Source of the DNA: Endothia cerciana
Lineage: Eukaryota > Ascomycota > Sordariomycetes > Diaporthales > Cryphonectriaceae
Direction: 5' to 3'
DNA length: 64,000 nt
Assembly (NCBI GenBank): GCA_026119935.1
Contig: JALRMH010000013.1
Coordinates: forward strand, 62,001-126,000
Shown: positions 44,557 to 54,581 of the stretch, in pieces
How the letters are laid out: the number at the start of each line of letters is the position of its first letter
Numbering within the stretch: position 1 is the stretch's first letter
Program-made: the position numbers and the translations under genes
The notes under the pieces: generated by a model
What the model was told of the DNA's origin: nothing
Seen by the model: the letters and a program-made list of their open reading frames with translations, nothing else
The model's database searches: none

Positions 44557-46870
44557 TCAGTTGGCAGTTACAAACTCTTTGCTTTTTTCGCAGTAAGTAA
44601 TCCAGGTCCCTGAAGCTGCAATTCGCTGTGCCAACCAGAGAACTCGCTCGATGCGATGTGCTACCGTAGCTTCTGTCTCCCGATAGCGTTCTTCCGGCTC
44701 AATATTGGTTGAGAACCAGTTCTTAGGGAAGAAGTCCCGAGTCCAGGAAAACCCTCGTAACAGCCAATCCTCTGGAAGAGGAATGCTACCAGTAAAGTCT
44801 GGTTCCAATGCAGGTAAGCAAGAAGCTGCATCTTTCAAAGCCAGTCGCTGTGTTGAGTTGGTCGCGGATCGGTGGAAATAACAAAGAGTCTTTTTGGCAA
44901 TAGCAAATCAGATATTTGAATCACAAATTTAATCACAGGAAACATACTTACTGAGGGATTCTTAAGTATGTTCAGCAGCTTCACAAGCTCATTCCACTGC
45001 ACAGACCGACCTAGATATAGGATCTGTTCTGGCGAAAAAGACTCAGATAGGGAAGAGGTTAATAAAGCATTGATCATAGTCAACCGCCCGTTCACAAATG
45101 GCAAGGTCCAGACATCCGAACAGCCAAAGTGGATCACATCTATTGCTGTGATAAGCTCCATAGGCTGCATCTCCCATAGGATCTTCCTTTCATGATCTTT
45201 AAAATCAAGAAGAGCATTATTAGCAAGGCAAGCTACTATAGAATTATAGAGTTAGTTAAGCTCACAGAAATAGAAGTAGATAAGAATACTAACCTAAAGC
45301 TCCGTAGCCGCAATAATTATATTGCTGTTTGCTGATCTCCTTTGCTAACCCATGTATAGAAACTTGGGAATATGTTCGAAAAAGTTTGAAGATCCATAAC
45401 CTCCTCTCGGAAACCCGGGCGAAATGGCAAGCAAGCGCAGCGATCACACATAATGGAGCAAAATGCGGCTGCCGTCGAGAGCTATTGGAGATCCTGATCA
45501 TCGCTTCTATAACAGTAGTGTTATACTTCTTGCGGCATTGATAAGGCTTGACAGCAAATGCTGCCTTCGACAGATAAAAGAAATGCATCATCATATCCAA
45601 ATGTGTTGTCTTTGGACAGAGTACAGCTTTGAAGTGGTGAATTTGCCCATTCATAGGATCATGATCCTCGAACTTCGTAAACTTCAAGAAACAGAGCCGT
45701 CTCCAATCAAAACATGGAGGACTGGCTGGATTCTCTCTCTGGTGTAGAGAAACTTGAGACCTGACTACTGTATCAGTAAGAATGAAGTAATTAGGCTGAA
45801 AGAGACAACATATTCACCGCCAAAAAGCAAGAAAGGCCATCATCTCGTTGCAATCTCGCTGAGATTCAATTGCAACTTGGCTGAGTTCTGTAATATTAGT
45901 CATACAACTCTGAAGAAAAGCCTTCAGGATTCCAGTGCTTGATGGTGAAGAGTCCCAATTGAGAATGCAGAATACTTGGTACATCTTCTCGGGCAAGGAT
46001 ATAGTACTCAAGAGTTCTTCCATGAGATGGCTGTATAGCTGTGGCTGAGCGGTGGTGTAAAAGCAAGATGTAGGTCTTGGATGCAGTCATCAGAGTTTCG
46101 AATGCATCCCACAGGTCTTGGAGCTGCTTGTGACCAAGGTACCTGATCTTTTTTCTTGCCACCAATTGTAGGCCAATGCTTTTCGATCTCTTGTCTGACT
46201 GTGTCAAAACTCGGGCTTGCCACGAGAACGCAGTCTTTTTCCTTTCTGATGGCATGTTCAAGTTGTTTGCCCTGCGGACAGTCTTGCGTATTGACTTCCA
46301 ACCCATGCTTGACTTGGGTTTGGCAAAGCCAAGCTGGTTGATCGACTTCACAGAACATGGCCTCCCATGATGCTGGATGAAAGATGACTCCTGAGTTAAG
46401 CGTCTGATTCATTATTGATTGAACAAAGATGAATGGATATGTCATAAGTCTTGCAGTTATTTCAAAAGTTCTCATTGTGAATTTTATGATCATGCCTTTA
46501 TCAAGTGTGCTTGAGCCCATGCTTTATTAGAAGGCATCACCCACACTTACACTGCACATCCAATCTATAGTGAGATACTACTACAAGCAGGGATCATACC
46601 ATGACTGGACTCCAGGCTTCCTGCCATCTCATGGATCATCTCTCATCTAGTGGAAAGTAGCATGTATCCACAGCATATACGCGCCCATATATTCCTATTT
46701 CCCTATCGGAGCAACCAGCATGCGTTACCTGCATCACTAGCATCTTCTGTTGAATCATTGGTGTCTTCAGCATTATCCATGTCACTAGTGTCATTCGCTA
46801 TTCGTATTTTTATTGTGAGATACTGATCATACAGTTGTTGGATAAGTAATTTAGAGCAACTAGCATTCTC
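44557..46870 (-). pseudogene. EST1/SMG7-like protein, decayed copy 1
   Basis: In order on the minus strand: acidic segment and LLIQQLYDQYLTIK near 46860-46710. Next comes the frame with EIEKHWPTIGGKKKDQV to about 46145. After a one-base shift, QLQDLWDAFETLMTASKTYI and EYILAREDVPSILHSQL follow. DPMNGQIHHFKAVLCPKT begins the region that ends QYNYCGYGAL at 45294. Intron 45236-45293 leads to ACLANNALLDFKDHERKIL. Intron 44848-44951 leads to TGSIPLPEDWLLRGFSW. The helical array with NGxIHHxxAVL and the PLPEDWxLRGF motif match EST1/SMG5-7 family proteins (telomerase recruitment or nonsense-mediated decay). The last two splices are perfect; the 5' half is frameshifted. Confidence 0.65.
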
Positions 46871-47278
46871 TGCGTCACTGTGCGTCTTTTGTTGAATTCG
46901 TAATATCTGATGGCATCATCTGCATCACTAGCGTCTTTTGAGGCATTTGTGATCAATGTCTTCAGCATCGTTCATTGTCACTAGCTGTTAAACCTCAGTA
47001 CAACACAGTATGAATTCAGTCAATCTTAATCCCTTGTCATGACATATCCAACATGCTGGTCACACAAGCTCCCAAGCAGTACCAAGTACTATAGTAGATA
47101 CCCTGTTCTAATCAACCGCCAGGGTGGAATAGCTCCCTTATGAGTGGCCAGACTGCTTATCGTTGTCAGAAGGGGCAGCTGTGTTCCCGCTGCCCGGTGT
47201 GATGTCCTGCTGACTTTGCATATTGCCTCGGGATTTTCCTGCAGCTCATCAGCTATGAAGGGGCATATCGAACCAGAG
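46871..47278. other. Non-coding, with words shared with the EST1-like 5' end
   Basis: CACTAGCGTCTTTTG-like words near 46880-46990 resemble 46740-46800, suggesting an old local duplication of the acidic segment. Confidence 0.4.
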
Positions 47279-47569
47279 CTAAGGTAGCACCATACTCTCC
47301 TTCCTTTTATGTTTCTGCCGCAGAGACTTGATCTTCTCTTGCAATATTGCGGAACCTAGTCCTGGGTTTTTGGTGATGATATCGGCAATCGTATTGTTGT
47401 GGGTTTCGCGTAGGCGCGCTAGGAACTGTGAAAACATCTCCTTCCTCTTGTCTTCACCAATGCTCGCCCAGGTAGGTGTAGGGTCCGGAATGATAGGCGC
47501 CGCAGCATACCTCGCAAGTTTCCTCTGTTCTGGTGTGAGTGTCTTCTTCTGTTTTGGTGTGTCTGTCAT
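47279..47569 (-). CDS. Small basic uncharacterised protein
   Basis: A frame of 96 codons from the Met at 47569 (MTDTPKQKKTLTPEQRKLAR), ending QKHKRKESMVLP. A longer start at 47683 is possible but adds a low-complexity N-terminus. The family is unknown. Confidence 0.4.
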   Translation of the reverse strand: MTDTPKQKKTLTPEQRKLARYAAAPIIPDPTPTWASIGEDKRKEMFSQFLARLRETHNNTIADIITKNPGLGSAILQEKIKSLRQKHKRKESMVLP

Positions 47570-47765
47570 TTTGTCGTTCTGCTGAAACTGCTCGGTGCTA
47601 TGGTCGGCGGGCCGTGGGGTAAGGAGCAATGCGGGATGGACAATTAAGTGCGCTCGCTTGTTGGGACAAAAGGGTCCTGGCATGCATATAAATATTAGCT
47701 AATTGTGGTACTGGCTTCCGTGGCCCAAAATCTTGGCAGGGATGCGCAGGGGTTCGAGGCAGCCG

Positions 47766-47825
47766 GTACGACGTCCAGTACGACGTCCAGTACGACGTCC
47801 AGTACGACGTCCAGTACGACATACA
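47766..47825 (+). repeat. 12-bp tandem array, five units
   Basis: GTACGACGTCCA repeats at 47766, 47778, 47790 and 47802, with a diverged unit at 47814. The four intact units each carry the palindromic core GACGTC. Confidence 0.95.
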
Positions 47826-47882
47826 GACTGAGTGACCGCAAATTTTTCGATCTCGAAAATCATATTCGCACTCCTTGCCCTC

Positions 47883-48086
47883 TGTTGGTAGGCCACAAAC
47901 GTTAGAAGCAGATCTGCAGACAGTACAGGTCGTTGATTCAGGTGGTTGTTCTTGTATCAAGAAGGAAGGAAGCTATCTAGGCCAGTCTGCCTGGCCTGAG
48001 CCTATGTAGGCTGTGGGTTTTGGCATCGGCCCGCCAGCCACTCACTTGCCAGCTCCCTTCAACTCCTCAAGCCTATCAATCCACAC
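47883..48086 (+). repeat. Dispersed repeat, copy D
   Basis: Begins TGTTGGTAGGCCACAAACG and ends CAATCCACAC. It is closest to copy A but lacks the internal 40-bp array. Confidence 0.85.
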
Positions 48087-48513
48087 TATCACTGTAAAAT
48101 ATCGAGTATAGGTATGCCCAAGAATCGTGCTATCATAATAAGTGCAAGCAGTGAAGGTTGAACACTGGAACAAGGAGCCGTCCCTCTCGTTCGTGAAGCA
48201 CGCCAAAGATGAACCAACTCCGCCGGGTATATATGGTGACGAAAGAGGATCTCATCACAAGCCCACAGACTAAGCATTGGCTAATATTCTCGGATTGGCA
48301 TTTACTTGACTCAAATTCTGACAATCTAAGATGACAGGAGTCCGTCCTCGAGCCGAGCAGTTCTCGAACGCTTGTTAAGCGCTTTGCTACAACACGCCTC
48401 TTTTCTCATGACCGTCCACAGTCGATCCTTGCCTTCCCTTCAGACCTCGGCTTATCAATATTTAATCACAGCCAGTAGTCGATCATCGCAGCAGTAGAGT
48501 TTGCAAGATGCAT
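48087..48513. other. 3' flank of the JmjC-SET gene
   Basis: No gene recognised. Confidence 0.5.
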
Positions 48514-51500
48514 TCAAGTCATCTTCTCACATAAATCGCAGTCCAAATGACGTGCTTTCAAACCGTAGTCAATCGTGATCTCTGTACCACTTTGAATGTT
48601 CCGAAGTGCCTCGATAGCCAACATCTTTCGACCAGACACTCTCTTCATCTTCAGGCCAGCGACTGCATGTTCGGCGCATGCATGATTCAAAAGTCGAAAG
48701 CAACTGCCTGCTTCCGAGCAATCGATCTGACAGTCAGTCATATCAGCAGCCATATCGTGATCGCATGTCCCCTGAGGCACAAGCTTGCCAGTAAGGAAGC
48801 CTAGGAGGGAACCGCTGTGGAAAGCAACAGTATTGCATTGATCTGAGACCGCCTGAAGGCCGAGCCCCTTCCCAGCATATCTTTTGATCCTGATATTCTG
48901 GCTTGGCAAGGTTTCGAAGCAACGGCACGCCGCATCGTTGCAGAAATTGCAATGCGTCTCGATATCTGACAAAAGAGTCGGATCTCGTGCCGACTCCGGG
49001 AAGTCTCCTGGGTCGAAAATATTCGTGCGTAGAGATTCGAACGGCTGTAAGTAGGACAGCTTCTCAGTTTCTGGCAAATCTGTGACAGAGCGCAACCTTG
49101 GAGTTTCCCATTTGAAGTGAACATCATGACCTCCAAGGCTTTCTTGGAATGCCTTGCCGACTGAGCATAGCGAAGCTATATATTTGTCCTGCAGCAGGTC
49201 ATGGAATACCTGAAGGTCATGGTCATCCAGGTCGAGCTTCTTCGATGACACTCCGAAATGTGCAAAGACAAAGCACAGCAAACCGTCGAATTCAGGAGGG
49301 CAAAGTCTCAACCATTTCTTGCCTTGCTGTATGTTATAGTCGTATTGATTTTTGCTCAGTCCGGTCATGTCCATGACAGCCTGCTTCATATTGCTCTCCA
49401 ATCGATGGCCACCTTGTCTTAGGCTGGCACATAGTTGAGCTATCAGGTATTGGCGAACCCGCATCGTGGGCAGAGAGACTTCCTGACGCCTGATGAGCAC
49501 AAGGTGCCTAGCTATGCTGAGAACAGTAGGATCCTTGCTCTGCTGCGACTTGTTATGCGGGGAGCTGCGTAATGGCTGCAGCGAATCTGTGAGCATCCTC
49601 CTCGCATTGACCAGTTCGCAGAATTTGTCGATAGTGGAATCGCTTTTGATTGCTCTGACCAGTTCGACAACGGCCTCATGGGTTGGGTGTGGCTCGGTGG
49701 GTATGTTTTTTCTCATCTTCTCGACACGAGCTCTCATACGTCCCGACTGGTGCTCAACCAGAGGATCATCTGGCGCTTTCCGCTTCAGACCGTGCCCCTG
49801 TGGCAAGTCATCGGGAGTATCAGAATGCGGTTCGGGATCCATAGTGCCGGACTCGATCGAAGGAGACAGAGCAGACTCAGACTCAGCAGACTCAGACTCA
49901 GCAGACTCAGACTCAGCAGACTCAGACTCAGCAGACGCAGACTCAGCAGACTCAGACTCAGCAGACTCGGCCGCAGAAGACGGAGCAGGAGAATTAGCAG
50001 GAGACACGATCGAAAGGGATGAACCATGCGATGTAGAGGCTGAGGAACCACCAGACGCTGACATTTGAGCTTGGCTTGACTCTTCGATGTCTGCAGAGCT
50101 AGGCTCAGCTGAAGGAGAGGTGCGGGATGTTGTAGGCGCTTGAGAAGCATCGACGTTGCTGGAGGGATGTCCACGCAATGTCGTTATCACTGGATTCCTC
50201 CGGGTGCGGATGTTTGCTGCAGTGAGCGCTCTGCCTTGTTCCGTGCTCCGGACGTTCTTATCACCCACGACTGCCGAAACCATTGGATGTTGTAGACCTG
50301 ACAGGCCACACTTGTTGCATGTCTTGGTCGGCGCCAGAGATGGCTCGGTTGGAAGCACAAAGTTGATCGATATAGCGAAACAGGTGGTTAGGTTGACCAC
50401 GGCATGATATTGCCGCGGTTCTGTGACTACCAGATCGCCAGGCCCAGCGCAGAATAACCGATATCGAATATCCATGGCATCCAGCGTTTTGGTATCGACC
50501 AAAAGACTTTGATGACGTATCCACTGGTCGCATTTTGTGACAGAATCGGTGCAAGAGCGTTGAATGAAGTCTTCGAATAGCGTTGTGCTGGCTTCTTGGA
50601 TTATGATCCAAAGCTTGTGACCTTGAATCGTCAAGTTGCATGATCGCAGCCTCGAATCTTCACAATGAAATGCTGTTCCTGAGTCTTTGTTGCCAACGTG
50701 CCAGTACATCGAAGTAATGCCATCCATATGGTCCAAGCCGCGAAGCTTGCCCGGGTGGAGAAGGTGGTCGAAATGAGTGGTGAGCGGAGGTCCGACATAG
50801 TAAGGGATTTTCTCTTTCGGAGGAGAGCGAACCAGTTGGCAGAGATGATCCTGAATTTCGCTTTCTGTCGGCACCTGAGCTGGTAATGTCAGGTCGGGAA
50901 ACTTCCATTTTGGGTAATTGGATCGAAAAAGATTTGCGAAGCCCTGTATTGGCGACTGTCCGTACTCCATAGTCAAGCTCGCCCAACCCTTGGGTGCGTG
51001 TGGTATGGACTTGACAGTGCTGGAGATCGCGGCAAGACTGGACTTCAGATCCTCAAGGCCGATAATCTTGATGAAGCCATTGAAAGCACGCTGCTGAATG
51101 ATGCCAGAAAGGCTTTGCACCGTGTCTGGGCCCATTGCTTGAGCAGGCAGGCTGTATAGTGGGGATGTGCAGGCCTGAGCAGCTTCTCCATCGCCCTCGA
51201 CTGGCGCTACTTCGATTGAGGCGACGATCTGATTGCCCTTGTCAGCCGCGTGGGATTGGTCGTCACAAGCACTCTGCGACGTTGCTTCGAACTGAGTAAG
51301 CCGCTCACTGAATGACTGTACAGTGTCATCAGCTGCTTGATGGATGCGAAGTCTCATTTGCTCCCTGAAAGCCGAGTCGTGGCTTCGAGTGAGGCGCTGG
51401 GTTTGCTTGTAGAGGGAGAACAGGTCGGGGTCTGTGAGTGATTCGTGAAGCCGCAACTCCATCTTGGCGATGACGTCTTGGAAGATGCGTTGAATTTCTT

Positions 51501-51522
51501 GAAGATGAGTGCTAGAGGCCAT
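48514..51522 (-). CDS. JmjC and SET domain fusion protein
   Basis: Intact single-exon frame of 1002 aa. An N-terminal helical region (1-100) comes first. The JmjC core is at about 265-392: MYWHVGNKDSGTAFHCED with iron ligands H286 and E288, GHKLWIII with K303 in the 2-oxoglutarate position, and YHAVVN with H373. A CxxC (402-405) follows. A disordered linker (410-600) holds SAESE repeats and a GLKRKAP basic patch. A helical region (605-800) is unassigned. A Cys-rich pre-SET-like segment (C858, C861, C866, C868) precedes the SET part: YAGKGLGLQAV (882-892), LNHAC (945-949), EITIDYG (981-987) and a post-SET-like CDLC (995-998). The metal, cofactor and SET signature residues are all retained. JmjC enzymes demethylate or hydroxylate, and SET enzymes methylate lysines. 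Both activities in one chain are inferred, not shown. Confidence 0.85.
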   Translation of the reverse strand: MASSTHLQEIQRIFQDVIAKMELRLHESLTDPDLFSLYKQTQRLTRSHDSAFREQMRLRIHQAADDTVQSFSERLTQFEATSQSACDDQSHAADKGNQIVASIEVAPVEGDGEAAQACTSPLYSLPAQAMGPDTVQSLSGIIQQRAFNGFIKIIGLEDLKSSLAAISSTVKSIPHAPKGWASLTMEYGQSPIQGFANLFRSNYPKWKFPDLTLPAQVPTESEIQDHLCQLVRSPPKEKIPYYVGPPLTTHFDHLLHPGKLRGLDHMDGITSMYWHVGNKDSGTAFHCEDSRLRSCNLTIQGHKLWIIIQEASTTLFEDFIQRSCTDSVTKCDQWIRHQSLLVDTKTLDAMDIRYRLFCAGPGDLVVTEPRQYHAVVNLTTCFAISINFVLPTEPSLAPTKTCNKCGLSGLQHPMVSAVVGDKNVRSTEQGRALTAANIRTRRNPVITTLRGHPSSNVDASQAPTTSRTSPSAEPSSADIEESSQAQMSASGGSSASTSHGSSLSIVSPANSPAPSSAAESAESESAESASAESESAESESAESESAESESALSPSIESGTMDPEPHSDTPDDLPQGHGLKRKAPDDPLVEHQSGRMRARVEKMRKNIPTEPHPTHEAVVELVRAIKSDSTIDKFCELVNARRMLTDSLQPLRSSPHNKSQQSKDPTVLSIARHLVLIRRQEVSLPTMRVRQYLIAQLCASLRQGGHRLESNMKQAVMDMTGLSKNQYDYNIQQGKKWLRLCPPEFDGLLCFVFAHFGVSSKKLDLDDHDLQVFHDLLQDKYIASLCSVGKAFQESLGGHDVHFKWETPRLRSVTDLPETEKLSYLQPFESLRTNIFDPGDFPESARDPTLLSDIETHCNFCNDAACRCFETLPSQNIRIKRYAGKGLGLQAVSDQCNTVAFHSGSLLGFLTGKLVPQGTCDHDMAADMTDCQIDCSEAGSCFRLLNHACAEHAVAGLKMKRVSGRKMLAIEALRNIQSGTEITIDYGLKARHLDCDLCEKMT
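49868..49980 (-). repeat. Coding repeat of SAESE units in the JmjC-SET linker
   Basis: GACTCAGACTCAGCA-type 15-bp units (plus strand) encode Ser-Ala-Glu-Ser-Glu in frame. The plus-strand ORF here is the complement of the repeat. Confidence 0.9.
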
Positions 51523-51735
51523 CTTGTCTTGTCAGGATAGGCGTAGTGATAAAGTCTGCAGATTTGAGCGTCCCAATGTTGTGACTATGGACGGTGGCAG
51601 GTCTCTGGAACAGCTTGTCTCGGTGTCATGACTTAACAGAAACAGGTCACAGGCAGTGGACCCAGGGAAGCCAGGATATTATCGGATCCCAACATCCATC
51701 ATGGCGCTTACGTAACCAAGAAAGTAGCACGTTGT
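51523..51735 (-). promoter_or_regulatory. 5' flank of the JmjC-SET gene
   Basis: Short non-coding stretch between the start codon and the hairpin element. No specific site was identified. Confidence 0.4.
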
Positions 51736-51899
51736 GCACGGGCCACTAACTGAATCTACGTTAGTGGCCCGTGCGCGGTACGTGGAGATCACATGACCGA
51801 AAATACGGGTGCAGGGGTCGGAACCGAATCTACGTTAGTGGCTCGTGCGGGGTACGCGGAGATCACATGACCAAACATACGGGTGCACGAGTCGGAACA
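51736..51899. repeat. Hairpin plus 74-bp tandem duplication
   Basis: A 15-bp perfect inverted repeat (GCACGGGCCACTAAC at 51736-51750 and its complement at 51760-51774) has a 9-bp loop. A 74-bp unit beginning GAATCTACGTTAGTGG is present twice (51752 and 51826) with a few differences. The stem resembles one arm of the palindrome at 34561, both starting with TGCACGG and containing CTAA. It is probably a MITE or transposon terminus. Confidence 0.85.
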
Positions 51900-52009
51900 C
51901 TTCTGCATCAATTGAAGCCTGAATCTAGATTGTAATATTATACAGTAGGCAAATGGGGGAGGTTGACCTGGGAGCTTGATAAACCAAAAGATGTTTCGAA
52001 GACGCGTAC

Positions 52010-52890
52010 GAGATCAGAGATGTGGTAGGATTACACAGCATATGCTGGCAGCGGGAAAGTGTTGGGGAGAAGAGCCTGCCGAGTTCTGATTCGGCCGCCG
52101 GGCCCGTGCACGCGTCAGAGAGCAGCAGCCCAAGTCACTTATAGAAGGTATCGCGCGTACCTGCGCGGGGGGCTCGTGCCTGCATCTGCGCAATGCTGCT
52201 GCTGTTTCCAAGGGCGCTGTTGTTCGAAGAGCGGAGAGGGCGGCGGTGCCGGAGCTTCTGGGTACTGTGGGGGGGGGGAAGCTGCGTGATCCTCGCCTTC
52301 GTCATCAGCGTTCCTCGCTCTTACCCCTGTGTTCTCGTTTTCAGGTCCTGTAGAGCAGGCGCCAAGCTCGACGACCGTGGCGCCACGACCCTTGTAAAAA
52401 TCTCGAAAATTGTTATGCCGTGGGTGGTGCTGTCCTATAGACCCATTAGTAAATGCTCGACAGACTCGCCGTAACATCTCCAGATCCGATATATTGCATT
52501 GTTGAACGTGGATAGCCAAGACAGTTTGCCGTGCGAGCAACTTCAGGGAATCTAGATGTCGAGAACTATGCTGTGATTGTAACGCTAGGTCTGACGCAGG
52601 CATGTTGTAGGGCCGCGCAGAACAGTCGTAGTGTTTTCCGGGAGCGGATGTGTTGGGTCCTGGACAAATAACATAACATGTCTCGGCTCAATCAGGATAT
52701 AAAGATATTCTCTCGCTTCGTCCGATATCTGCTGTTCAAGCGAGACCCGTATTTTGAAAGATATAAGGTGCTGCTGTTTGTCGTAGTAGTAGGCTAAGCT
52801 GAATAGACCGAGGGTTTGGTTCGGTGAGGTAGCGAGGCGGCCGAGGGGTGGATGTGAGATCACGCCATTCGACCACAACAGGGGCATTGC
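52010..52890 (-). pseudogene. Decayed coiled-coil protein of the unnamed fungal family, copy 3
   Basis: Minus strand: LGLFSLAYYYDKQQHLISFK and EYLYILIEPRHVMLFV (to 52585). A frameshift follows at about 52600, then LDSLKLLARQTVLAIHV, LEMLRRVCRAF and DFYKGRGATVVEL. These are the counterparts of the IPPE, SL..LA.QT and LYGG.GG blocks of copies 1 and 2. A proline/glutamine-rich tail follows, and no coiled coil is evident. The GC block AGCCTGGGTGGGTGGG lies upstream at 53054-53069. Confidence 0.6.
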
Positions 52891-53079
52891 GTATGATGGG
52901 CGTAAGCGAGGGCGGAGCTGAAGAAGCTATAACACCACCTGGGATGAGTACTTGCATCAGTATATCTTATACATATGAACCCCGGTGGGGGAGACGTCCG
53001 CTGTAAACGAAACCAGCGCGTGCGGAGAAAAGAAACCCCCTGATATTAGGATGCCCACCCACCCAGGCTTTAGATATAG

Positions 53080-53840
53080 CGATAAGGGCAGCCTTGGCCC
53101 AAAACCTGTCGTTGCAATCTGATCGAACGACGACGGCAACCAAGAAGTGCTAGTTTTGGCAACCCAAAGCCCAGGAGCGTCCGATCTGTAACAGTAATGG
53201 CCGTTGAAAGACGAGGCAATCTTGATGATATGCACCAGTAAACACCAGTATAGTACGAGGTATTCTGGACGCGTAACTCAAGATGACTAGTCTATCGCGA
53301 ACTCACGACCCAGATTCTTTAGCCACCTGTAGCTTGGCATTAGGCGCGGATGACGAGCCCTTCTCGATTGCGTACTGCAAAGTGCAATGCAATACTTCCA
53401 GCGTCGATCTGCCTGGACCGCTTGATTGGATTGTATAAAGGAAAAGCGGGAGGCAACATGCAGAGATCTAAGGAGGTAGACGGTAGATGGTGGTCAATAG
53501 TCGATGTAAGTAAAGGCGAGTATTTGGAAATGTAAGCAAGACTTGGAGGAGTGAGGATGATGTTGAGGGGTCTAGCAGATTTCTAGGTGGATGGTCACTT
53601 AAGTACTGCACAGATGGGGCGCTACCCCCTAAATGCTGCGGTCAGCTCCGCAATAACAAGCATGTGCAGCCTATCAGTCACTGTGCCTAATTGGACTGCA
53701 TGCAGCACAGCCTACAGAATATCCTGCAATAGTAGGATAAGACATCTCTATCAGGTCTCCTCGCTTATGCATCCAACTATACTATCTTAAGTCTAGCCGA
53801 TCGTCGATTACCGTTTCACTGCAACCTAGAATCTACGGGC
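53080..53840. other. No gene recognised
   Basis: Short frames only. Part may be the decayed upstream portion of the 53998 ORF. Confidence 0.4.
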
Positions 53841-53997
53841 TGGTTAATCTGCACCCAGACGTCCTAAGCAGGCTCTGTATTTAATCTGGCTCTTTGGACG
53901 AGCTGAATATGGGGGACGCTGTTTCAGAGCAAATGAAGAATGTGAGTCACTGGATGGGCCAAGCTATTGCGCAATTTGTACTGCTCATAGAGAGCCT

Positions 53998-54333
53998 ATG
54001 TGCTTCAGAGAACGCCAGCACGGCAAGTCAGTGGCGACAGGCAATCAACAGCAATCGGCTCGGCAGCGAACTCCGCACTTGTCACCAAAGCCAGCAGCGT
54101 CAGCGCAGCCGACCAGAGTACTCAGGGCTCGCCCGGGTATGCAGGAGAGCTCATCCCGGAGGAAAGAGCTCGCTCGCGAGGTTGCAAAGGCACCGTCCTC
54201 CACCCTGAACCCCCCAGAGATCCGTCGCAGTGCCCGCTTACGGCAATTGGCCGCTAAGAAGGCACAGGGGAAGGGCGAGCGGGTGTGCTGCTGGGAGGAG
54301 GCATGCAGGTGTGTAGAGTGCAGCGATACCTGA
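53998..54333 (+). CDS. Partial uncharacterised protein with an RRSARL tail
   Basis: A 111-codon frame that stays open upstream to about 53843 without an ATG there (CFRANEECESLDGPSYCAIC). It reads NQQQSARQRTPHLSPKP, then RVLRARPGMQ, IRRSARLRQLAAKKAQ and a Cys-rich end. It is related to the relic at 25346-26373. It is probably the 3' part of a truncated gene rather than a complete one. Confidence 0.35.
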   Translation: MCFRERQHGKSVATGNQQQSARQRTPHLSPKPAASAQPTRVLRARPGMQESSSRRKELAREVAKAPSSTLNPPEIRRSARLRQLAAKKAQGKGERVCCWEEACRCVECSDT

Positions 54334-54581
54334 CCCTTCATTCATTCAAAGCAAGCGCTGTGCTCACACACCCTAGCATAGCGTCAAACCCTGTCTGCAT
54401 CTCGTGCTCCACAAGATTGTCCCTCCCTGCTTTAAGCAACCGCACATAGACCTACTACATACTTTAAGTATGAATACCCTCCTCAGTATCCCCCTTTTCG
54501 GGTCATCCAAACTCTACCAAGTTCATCCAAACTCTACTGGACTTATCCTAATATCCTAATCTTGACTTTCAGTTCCACACC

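Noticed and set aside
47766..47825. CRISPR-like array
   Set aside because: The units are contiguous 12-mers without spacers in a fungal genome, so this is a minisatellite.
49493..50068. Plus-strand 191-aa ORF rich in Asp-Ser-Ala
   Set aside because: It is complementary to the SAESE repeat of the JmjC-SET gene, whose domains prove the minus strand to be coding.
52957..53235. Minus-strand ORF of 92 aa upstream of family copy 3
   Set aside because: It contains the shared GC block, but frames differ between copies, so coding status cannot be supported.
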